From Rhodocyclaceae bacterium (lineage in GTDB: Bacteria; Pseudomonadota; Gammaproteobacteria; Burkholderiales; Rhodocyclaceae): 40,096 bases of DNA. The translations under genes were made by a program, and so were the position numbers. Of the stretch, positions 8,042-14,537 are shown in pieces (position 1 is the first letter of the stretch; each line of letters begins with the position of its first letter). Where the stretch lies: the NCBI GenBank assembly GCA_020445765.1, contig JAGRFY010000105.1:1-40096 (forward strand), written 5' to 3'. A model generated the notes under the pieces. The model did no database searches and had not been told where the DNA came from. It was given only the letters and a program-made list of their open reading frames with translations.

Positions 8042-8311
8042 ATGCCGCTCCATGCTTCCCACCCCGCGATCATCAAGCGCCTGAAGCGCGCCGAAGGCCA
8101 TCTGCGCAGCATTGTGACGATGATCGAAGAGGGCCGCCCCTGTGAGGAGATCGCCCAGCAACTGCAGGCAGTCGAGAGCGCCATCGTCAATGCCAAGAAG
8201 ACCCTGGTTCATGACCACATCGACCACTGTCTGGCGCATGTAGTGAGCCAGGGTGCCCAGGATGCCGAGGCTTCGGTCCGGGCCTTCAAGGCGATCACCA
8301 AGTACCTCTAG
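8042..8311 (+). CDS. CsoR/RcnR-family metal-sensing repressor
   Basis: An 89-residue all-helical repressor of the CsoR/RcnR/FrmR family, which releases DNA when metal binds. The signature helix (AIIKRLKRAEGHLRSIVTMI) and the QQLQAVESAI segment are clear. Metal-ligand positions read C34, H59 and C63, with spacings 25 and 4. This matches the Cys-His-Cys site of CsoR-type and InrS-type sensors rather than the Cys-His-His of RcnR. Histidines 4 and 7 could supply a fourth ligand. It heads an operon with the EamA, HupE-like and anchor genes (29-bp gap), so it probably represses them. Copper, nickel and cobalt all remain possible inducers. Confidence 0.88.
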   Translation: MPLHASHPAIIKRLKRAEGHLRSIVTMIEEGRPCEEIAQQLQAVESAIVNAKKTLVHDHIDHCLAHVVSQGAQDAEASVRAFKAITKYL

Positions 8312-8340
8312 ATCATGCGCATCGCCGAGACTTCCCTTCC

Positions 8341-9402
8341 GTGGAAATCAATCGCCGCTTAGCCGTGCCAAGGGCTGCAGTTCTGGCGCTGGGGGCAGCT
8401 TTGCTGTTCGGTGCCAGCACGCCGTTCGTCAAGCTGCTGGTCGGCGAGGTCTCGGCCGCCGGGCTGGCTGGGTTGCTCTACCTCGGCAGCGGGATCGGGC
8501 TCGCCGTGGCGCGGGGCCTGCGCGATGGCGGCTGGCAGCCGAGCGGTCTGTCAGGTTCCGACTGGCGGTGGTTCGGCGGCGCGATCGTCTTCGGTGGCAT
8601 CCTGGGGCCGCTGCTGCTGGTCAGCGGCCTGGCCCTCACGGCCGCCGGAACCGCCTCGCTGTTGCTGAACCTGGAGGCCGTACTGACCGCCGTGCTGGCC
8701 TGGGTCGTCTTCAGGGAGCATACCGACCGTCGCATCGTCGCCGGCATGGCCCTGATCGTCGCGGGCGGACTGGCGCTGGCTTGGCCGCAATCGGTCTCTG
8801 GCGGCAACTGGGTGGGGCCGCTCGCCATTGCCGGCGCGAGTCTCTGCTGGGCTGTCGACAACAACCTGACGCGCAAGGTGGCGGCATCGGACGCCCTGTT
8901 CATCGCTGCCGCCAAGGGCTTGGTTGCCGGGGCGGCAAACCTTGCTCTGGCGCTCGTGCTGGGCGAGACCTTACCAGACTTGCCGTTGACGGGCATGGTG
9001 ATGGTGGTCGGCCTGCTCGGCTATGGCGCCAGCCTGGTGCTGTTCGTCCGTGCCTTGTGCGACCTGGGTACGGCTCGGACAGGCGCCTATTTTTCGACCG
9101 CCCCGTTCATGGGGGCGGCGCTCAGCGTCGTGATGCTCGGCGAACCGACACCACCACCGTTCTGGGTGGCGAGCCTCCTGATGGGGGTCGGTGTCTGGTT
9201 GCACCTGACCGAGCGACACGATCATCCGCATCGGCACGAAGCGCTCACCCACGAGCATGATCATGTGCATGACGCGCATCACCAGCACGCCCACGATTTT
9301 CCCTGGGATGGGCGGGAACCCCATCGCCATGTCCACACCCACTCCGCCCTTTGGCATGCGCACCCACATTTTCCGGATCTTCACCACCGGCATCCGCACT
9401 GA
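8341..9402 (+). CDS. EamA/DMT-family transporter with histidine-rich C-terminal tail (copy 1)
   Basis: A 353-residue protein with ten predicted membrane segments in two EamA halves (LLFGASTPFVKLLVGE at the start, NNLTRKVAASDALF at the start of the second half, TGAYFSTAPFMGAALSVVML near the end). The last ~62 residues form a soluble tail with 23 histidines, in clusters such as HEHDHVHDAHHQHAHD. EamA proteins export small molecules; such a His tail strongly suggests divalent metal binding. It starts with GTG 8341 and has a weak ribosome site. It is the second gene of the sensor operon. A paralogue with the same tail architecture is at 29743. The substrate is not proven; nickel or cobalt efflux is the likeliest reading. 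Confidence 0.83.
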   Translation: MEINRRLAVPRAAVLALGAALLFGASTPFVKLLVGEVSAAGLAGLLYLGSGIGLAVARGLRDGGWQPSGLSGSDWRWFGGAIVFGGILGPLLLVSGLALTAAGTASLLLNLEAVLTAVLAWVVFREHTDRRIVAGMALIVAGGLALAWPQSVSGGNWVGPLAIAGASLCWAVDNNLTRKVAASDALFIAAAKGLVAGAANLALALVLGETLPDLPLTGMVMVVGLLGYGASLVLFVRALCDLGTARTGAYFSTAPFMGAALSVVMLGEPTPPPFWVASLLMGVGVWLHLTERHDHPHRHEALTHEHDHVHDAHHQHAHDFPWDGREPHRHVHTHSALWHAHPHFPDLHHRHPH

Positions 9403-9443
9403 CGTCGGAACGCAAGCTCAACGATCTCGACCTTGGACGTACG

Positions 9444-10169
9444 ATGCGACTGGATATTTCAATACTGAGCTTGCTGCGATGCGGATCCCCATGGATTCAG
9501 GGCATGGCCGCGGCGCTTCTGTTCGCGGCTGTGGCGCCGGCCTTCGCCCACGGTGTCGCGGAAGGCGACGCGCGCTTCATCGAGCAGGCGAGCGGCACTC
9601 ATCTGATCCCCTTCGTGTATCTCGGGGCCAAGCACATGGCCACGGGCTACGATCACCTGCTGTTCCTGTTCGGGGTGATCTTCTTCCTTTACCGCCTGAA
9701 GGATGTCGCGATCTACGTCACCCTGTTTGCCGTCGGCCATAGCACGACCCTGCTCTACGGGGTGCTGAGCGGCACGCATGTCAATCCGTACATCGTGGAT
9801 GCGATCATCGGGCTGTCGGTGGTGTACAAGGCGCTCGACAACATGGGGGCCTTCAAGGTCTGGTTCGGATTCCAGCCCGACACACGGGCCGCCGTGCTGG
9901 TCTTCGGCCTGTTCCATGGCTTCGGGCTGGCGACCAAGCTGCAGGATTTCGCGCTGCCGGAAGAGGGCCTCGTGGCGAACATCCTGGCCTTCAATGTCGG
10001 GGTCGAGATCGGCCAGATCCTGGCCCTGAGCGCGATCCTGATCCTGATGGACTTCTGGCGCCTGCATCACGCCTTTGCGCGCCACGCCTTCGCATCGAAC
10101 GCCGTGCTGATGGCCGCGGGATTCACGCTGATGGGCTATCAGCTGGCCGGCTACGTCATCAACGCCTGA
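9444..10169 (+). CDS. HupE/UreJ-like membrane protein (copy 1)
   Basis: A 241-residue polytopic inner-membrane protein. ATG 9444 is followed by a signal-like segment (AAALLFAAVAPAFAHG), then the motif HMATGYDHLLFLFGVIFF and a second motif GLFHGFGLATKL. HupE and UreJ proteins are (putative) nickel/cobalt permeases of hydrogenase and urease clusters with similar His-Asp-His motifs, but there is no hydrogenase or urease here. It lies 41 bp after the EamA gene and 10 bp before the anchor gene, apparently in one operon. Roughly two-thirds of residues look identical to copy 2 at 31637. An upstream in-frame start (9351) overlaps the EamA gene and is unlikely. Confidence 0.83.
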   Translation: MRLDISILSLLRCGSPWIQGMAAALLFAAVAPAFAHGVAEGDARFIEQASGTHLIPFVYLGAKHMATGYDHLLFLFGVIFFLYRLKDVAIYVTLFAVGHSTTLLYGVLSGTHVNPYIVDAIIGLSVVYKALDNMGAFKVWFGFQPDTRAAVLVFGLFHGFGLATKLQDFALPEEGLVANILAFNVGVEIGQILALSAILILMDFWRLHHAFARHAFASNAVLMAAGFTLMGYQLAGYVINA

Positions 10170-10179
10170 GAGACGAGAC

Positions 10180-10794
10180 ATGAACGAACCCCGCCCGCAT
10201 CACGAGCTGCATGACATCGGTGATCTGGATCCGGACGGCTTGCCGTCCAACAAGAGCCTCGTAAAGGCCAGCCTGGTTGCGCTGGCCGTGGCGGCCGTGC
10301 TGTTGGTGACCACCATTCTGCCAGCTGAGTACGGTGTCGACCCGACCGGGGTCGGCAACGCGCTCGGCCTCTCGGCCCTGCACGCAGGCGATGCCGATAC
10401 AAGTCCCGAAGCAGGACCGCAGGAAGACGCACTCGCAGCACGCAGCGCGGTGTTGAAGAGCGACATCCCGTTCCGATCGGATGCGGTCGAGGTGCAACTG
10501 CCGCCACACCAGGGCGCGGAGATCAAGGCCGTCATGGAACAGGGCCAGAGTTACATCTTCCACTGGGAAGCCGACGGTGGCCCTGTGTACTTCGACATGC
10601 ACGGTGACCCGCCCAATGCGCGAGAAAACGAGTTCATCAGCTACTGGATCGGCGAGTCGCAGGCCAGCGCGAGTGGAAATTTCGAGGCGCCATTCAGGGG
10701 CGTGCACGGCTGGTACTGGGAGAACCGGGGGGATGCCCCGGTCACGATCCGGCTGAAGATCAGCGGATTTTATGATTCGCTCTACATGCCCTGA
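10180..10794 (+). CDS. Transmembrane anchor protein associated with HupE-like transporter (copy 1)
   Basis: A 204-residue protein with a cytoplasmic N-terminus, one membrane helix (about residues 29-48) ending in the conserved VTTILPAEYGVDPTGVG, and a periplasmic C-terminal domain. That domain has the motifs YIFHWEADGGPVYFDMHGDP and VHGWYWENR. The N-terminus holds His/Asp residues (HHELHDIGDLD). It follows the HupE-like gene by 10 bp. The paralogue at 30900 shares the same core motifs beside its own HupE-like gene, so the two probably act as a pair. I recognise the family by context only; its biochemical role is unknown. Confidence 0.75.
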   Translation: MNEPRPHHELHDIGDLDPDGLPSNKSLVKASLVALAVAAVLLVTTILPAEYGVDPTGVGNALGLSALHAGDADTSPEAGPQEDALAARSAVLKSDIPFRSDAVEVQLPPHQGAEIKAVMEQGQSYIFHWEADGGPVYFDMHGDPPNARENEFISYWIGESQASASGNFEAPFRGVHGWYWENRGDAPVTIRLKISGFYDSLYMP

Positions 10795-10984
10795 ACCGGT
10801 TTGCACGATGGTCGTGCCAAGGCTGGTGCCTGGCTGATCGCCTCGAGCAAGTCCAAGGGACTGCATTTCCGACACCTGTGGGGACAACATCGACAAGCCA
10901 ATGGGCGCCGCTTTTCTGGGGGACTTCCATTGTCGATCGAGTTGGGCGTGCAGGTCGTCGGAAGCCCGCATGAAATATGGCGTT

Positions 10985-11360
10985 ACGGGCAGATTGACGG
11001 TAGGCGTAGACTGCCAAATCGCTATGAATTTGTCGTTATGACGGTAGATTCTGGACGTGGATCGGTCAGGTGTGCAGCGGAAGCGAGATGTGCGTGACCC
11101 GCAGAGATTTTGCGCCGCTAGCGATCGGTACTGAAAGGACGATTTCCCCGAGGCGATGTGCTCGCCGATAGCTGGCGAAAGCTGATAGAGGCAAATTCGG
11201 CCTACCGACCGCACCTGACGGTAAACGGGGCGGTGAAAATGATGTTGGATATTTCAAAAAAAACAGTAATACAATGACTTAACGCGATGATTGATGATTG
11301 GGCGGGAGTAGGTTGCGCGACCTCTCGGTGATGTTTGATGGCTATCGGTAGGGCAGAGTC
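10985..11360 (+). repeat. Unidentified noncoding element, copy B (direct repeat of copy A at 4345)
   Basis: It carries TGACGGTAGG (10995), TGACGGTAGATT (11039) and TGACGGTAAAC (11216), CGATCGGTACTGAAAG (11122, 15 of 16 bases as in copy A), GCAAATTCGG (11191) and an A-rich stretch at 11250-11275. GATGATTGGGCGGGAGTAGG follows at 11293 and TATCGGTAG at 11343. Order, strand and spacing match copy A. It lacks the extra tandem TGACGGTAAACTT that copy A has at 4587, and the last box is displaced by 10 bp. It starts about 200 bp after the anchor gene stop. Together the copies bracket the chr and EamA-HupE genes. Confidence 0.75.
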
Positions 11361-11576
11361 TGAGGGTTCTCGTGAGCGGATTCGGCGCGCCGGGTTCGCA
11401 GCGAACTTTACCCAAGGTTGACGATTGACCAAGCGATTCGGCACCGCCGCGAAGCAATGACCCGACATTGCGCCAAGACCGCCAGACTTGCGCACCTCAC
11501 GGCGCCTTCAGGCGCAACTGCCGCGAGGTCTGGGGCCAGCCGAAACCGGCCGAGCTCGGAAATGGTCAGGTGGTCT

Positions 11577-11929
11577 TACGGCTCGTTCCTCGGGTTGATG
11601 ACTCCCACACTGAGGGCTTTATCGGGTGCGATGTCTCACGTTGCTACGATGAAGCACCGCCATGCAACGATCGCGGCGATGTAGCCATCCGGCGTCGGAA
11701 AGCCGGGCCCGCTTTGCTTGGCCGCCTCGGCGAGATCGGAATAGTGGCGCGCTGCGTCCGTCTCGAAGGGCAGGATCCGGTTCTCGAACGATTCCAGCAA
11801 TCCGCTCAGGCTGAGGTCGCGCTTGTTCTTGCGACTGCCCGCTGCCAGATCGTTCAGCCACGCGATCACGGTCACATCGGGTGCCGGCTTCATGGCCTCA
11901 GAAACGACGTTGGTATCGAGGACGATCAT
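11577..11929 (-). pseudogene. Decayed FitB/VapC-type PIN toxin
   Basis: The frame begins MIVLDTNVVSEAMKPAPD, the standard start of FitB-like PIN toxins, and ends with GFPTPDGYIAAIVAWRCFIV. About 25 codons are missing in frame between WLND and AAGSRKNKRD, removing the segment that holds the catalytic glutamate (AEL.G). A TGA stop (11638-11636) then replaces the usual Arg of VATRDT. Reading through it gives DIAPDKALSVGVINP, the normal family C-terminus, up to TAA at 11577. Two independent lesions make this a dead toxin. It follows a frameshifted antitoxin. Confidence 0.82.
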
Positions 11930-12188
11930 TCAGTGAAGCGCAGCGGATCGGCCGGCATCGTGTCGCGTACGCTCTCGAAAACGGCCAAATCGTCATTCGT
12001 GAGTCCGATTTTGCGACCGGTCGCGGCCAGGGCCTGGCCCACACGCACGCGTCTTTCCGGCGTCACCGCAGCCGCGAGAATCTCCCGCACCTCCGCTTCC
12101 GTATTGTGGCCGCGTCGCGCCGCGCCGCCCGCACGCGCAGTGCGCGATGCATGTCATCTGGTATGTTCCTGACCGTCAGGATCGCCAT
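11926..12188 (-). pseudogene. Frameshifted FitA/VapB-type antitoxin
   Basis: ATG 12188 opens MAILTVRNIPDDMHRALRV, a FitA-like ribbon-helix-helix start. The frame shifts after RAARR, near 12120. The remaining protein continues in another frame as RGHNTEAEVREILAAAVTPE and ends FESVRDTMPADPLRFTE with TGA at 11926-11928, overlapping the toxin start as in a normal operon. Total length is one base short of a whole number of codons (or two too many). It is the dead partner of the decayed toxin. Confidence 0.8.
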
Positions 12189-12511
12189 GATTGAAACCTC
12201 TCGCCTGCTTTCAATGACTGCAAAGCTACTCCTCTGCTGTCATCCACGTAATCGCGTCTCCACATCGCCTTCCGCCCTGGAATTGCACCCATCCGGCACC
12301 AATCGGCGCTTGTCGCCTCGCCGCACGGCAACAGGGCGCCATGGCGAGGGGACGTCCCCGGGGGGAGAGGCGGCGGGCGACTCGGCACTGTCAAGTTGGT
12401 CGCGTGATGAGGTGATGGCATGAAGGAGTCGCAATCCCTCGACCACGGGCACCGCATCCCAGCGGGCATCATCAGCCATTGCGTGTGGCTGTAATCCCGG
12501 TTCTGCCGGAG
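12189..12511. other. Intergenic stretch without a supportable gene
   Basis: This lies between the dead antitoxin and the ketosynthase fossil. Minus-strand frames are open but match no family I recognise; they may be further decayed polyketide synthase sequence. No promoter or terminator stands out. Confidence 0.35.
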
Positions 12512-13002
12512 CTACCGCGACGTCCAGGAGATGAGGGCGGAGCTGGGAGCGGTGCCTACCGCGGCGCCCCGAAGTTGCGACGGCAGAGGGCCGGCATCCT
12601 CGAGGGCTTCCAAGCACACTTCCAGCAGCATTCGCTGCTGGGTATCCATGAGTTCGGCCTCGCACGGCGGGGTCCCGAAGAAGTCCGCATCGAAGCTGGC
12701 GATGTCGTCGACGAACCCGCCACAGAGGATCGCCGACTTGCCGGCGTGTTACGGCGAGGGTGGAAATGCGCGGCCGCGTGCCAGCGCTCGGGCGGCATCT
12801 CGCCGATGCAGCCCCGACCGTCGACCAGGTTGCGCCACAGGCTGACCGGATCGTTGGCCTGCCCTGGCGAGCGGCAGCCGACGCCGACCACGGCGATCGC
12901 CAGCCCTCCTTCAACTCCACTTGATGCATCTCTAAGCGCCCTCATGTCGCGTTCACGCTGGAACAGCTGCTGGAGAGAAGCGCGCGATGGCGCGATCCCC
13001 AC
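12512..13002 (-). pseudogene. Beta-ketoacyl (polyketide) synthase N-terminal fossil
   Basis: The first frame reads AIAVVGVGCRSPGQANDPVS and then LWRNLVDGRGCIGEMPPERW, the start of a modular polyketide/fatty acid ketosynthase. Near 12745 the match moves to another frame: GGFVDDIASFDADFFGTPP, then MDTQQRMLLEVCLEALEDAG. These are the conserved ketosynthase segments that precede the active-site cysteine. The frame ends at a TAG at 12512, and nothing beyond the first ~150 residues of the domain is recognisable. It is a frameshifted, truncated remnant with no partner genes nearby. Confidence 0.8.
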
Positions 13003-13116
13003 GGGCGCATGCTATTCATTGCGAATTTCGACGGAACTCGCAGATCTGACAGGGAAGGGTGTCAACGCGGCCTTACGCCGGGACCCGGGCCGCGGCGAAC
13101 CGCAACCCGCCCCGCG

Positions 13117-13221
13117 ATGGTGGAGGACAGGTGGACCGGAAGGGCGTCGGCCGATCCGGTTTGCCCGTGGGAATTCCTGGCGTCGGCCAACAAGCCTGCC
13201 GTCGCCCGAACCATCGAGTCC
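13117..13221 (+). pseudogene. parE fossil, homologous to the intact parE at 3942
   Basis: The stretch 13123-13214 aligns without gaps with 3948-4039 of the intact parE (for example, both contain GGCGTCGGCCGAT). The reading RWTGRASADPVCPWEFLASA mirrors VTWTSKASADLVRLYEFLAS. Homology stops after ARTI and the rest of the toxin is absent. No parD remnant is recognisable upstream. It sits between copy B of the noncoding element and the Wadjet operon. Confidence 0.75.
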
Positions 13222-13346
13222 GTTCCATGCGGCTGGCTCGACCGCTATCGACTTCGGCGTGGCGCAGAGCCTCTCGCCCCGGGGCTCGTCCTTTCTTCGG
13301 GCGACGCACGCGATGCTTGGATGACCCATCGAGGTATTCGGCCTGG

Positions 13347-14537
13347 TCAGCACTTGAGGTCGCGGAGCAACTCGTCGGCGAGCCCTTCCTCGTCGATTGC
13401 CAGCCGTTCGGAGCACATGGCCTCGGCGAGGGCGCCGTCCCACAGGGCGTGGACCGGAGCGTCGTCCAGGGGGCGACCGGGGCGCGGTGCTTCGACGACG
13501 GCTGCGCGATAGTCTGCGGCCGAGAATCGCCACGGCCGGGCCTCGTGTTTGCGGACCATGTGGTTGCCGATGCGCAGACCGGGCCAGTCGAAATCCCCGT
13601 GGTAGTGCAAGACCGCGCCGGCCGCGCGCAGCTGTGTGAGCAGCAGGCGCTGAGCGGCGGCCGGCATGCCGTCCGTACATACCAGTGGTGCGCAGTCCGG
13701 CCCCAGCCGGTCGGCAGCGATTGCCAGCAGGTTCGGGTTCTCGCACACGAACACGCGGCGGTTCGTGACGGTCCAGGTCGGTGGCGAACGCAGCAGGCGG
13801 CGCAACGAGAAGTAGCCCGGTTCGCCAGCTTCGGTGTTGAGTTCGCCGGGGAGATTGAGTGCCAGCGCTGGCCGCGCGAGCTCGTTGACCAGCACCCCGG
13901 CCGTGGCCCACAGCTCGCGGCTGCGCTCGGCGTCGAACCCGGCGTCGGTGCCTTGGCGCAGCACCGTGATGACCAGGCTCGCGACCGGGCTGCCGGCGTC
14001 GAGCGCGTGGGCGTCACCGAGCGCGGCAACGGCCAGCTGCGCTCGCGGGATGCCGCCTGCCGGCAACTTCCCGAGCACTCGCTCGGCGTCGTCGATGAGT
14101 CGGCTGGCGGCATCCGGCCGGCTGCCGCACAGCCGCTTCAGCAGTCCGAGTCCGCTGGCGCTCTGGAGCACCGAGCGCAGGTCCGGGTGCGCGCAATCGT
14201 CCGCCAGTTGCTGCCACTGCGAGCGTAGCTGCAGGCGCTGCGCTGCGAGGTCGATGATCGCTCCGTCGAGCTGCTCGAGTGCATCGCGCAAGGAGCTTGC
14301 GAGCCCCGCCCGCGCGAGCGTGGCGTCCACCTCCGCGACGTCGATCTGCAAGGACCGCGCTGGCCGGCCGGCGCGGCCCGTGAGCGCGGCGAGCGCTGCG
14401 TGTTCGACTTCGTTCAGCGCGTCGAGGCGCAGCAGGGTGGGCGAAGCGCTTCGCTGATAGCGTTGGCGCAGCCGCTTGCGCAGCGCCGACAGGGCCTCGC
14501 CGCCCAGCAGCCGTCGTAGCCGGGGATCCGCACTCAT
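13347..14537 (-). CDS. jetD: Wadjet type II nuclease subunit JetD (DUF2399/TIGR02679-like)
   Basis: A 396-residue protein, last gene of the Wadjet operon. The C-terminal part is a Toprim-like nuclease domain: the glutamate lies in VFVCENPNLLA and the DxD motif in LHYHGDFDWPGLRIG. JetD is the subunit that cuts the circular plasmid once the JetABC motor has reeled it in. ATG 14537 overlaps the jetC stop by 4 bp. A longer in-frame opening reaches 15167 but lies antisense-free within jetC and is not the start. Length is normal for the family and the catalytic motifs are present, so the system looks functional. Confidence 0.9.
   Translation of the reverse strand: MSADPRLRRLLGGEALSALRKRLRQRYQRSASPTLLRLDALNEVEHAALAALTGRAGRPARSLQIDVAEVDATLARAGLASSLRDALEQLDGAIIDLAAQRLQLRSQWQQLADDCAHPDLRSVLQSASGLGLLKRLCGSRPDAASRLIDDAERVLGKLPAGGIPRAQLAVAALGDAHALDAGSPVASLVITVLRQGTDAGFDAERSRELWATAGVLVNELARPALALNLPGELNTEAGEPGYFSLRRLLRSPPTWTVTNRRVFVCENPNLLAIAADRLGPDCAPLVCTDGMPAAAQRLLLTQLRAAGAVLHYHGDFDWPGLRIGNHMVRKHEARPWRFSAADYRAAVVEAPRPGRPLDDAPVHALWDGALAEAMCSERLAIDEEGLADELLRDLKC

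Noticed and set aside
11202-11495. 97-codon minus-strand frame over copy B
   Set aside because: Shared stretches with copy A (such as PTPAQSSI) are conserved at DNA level and lie beside non-conserved residues; no start signal.
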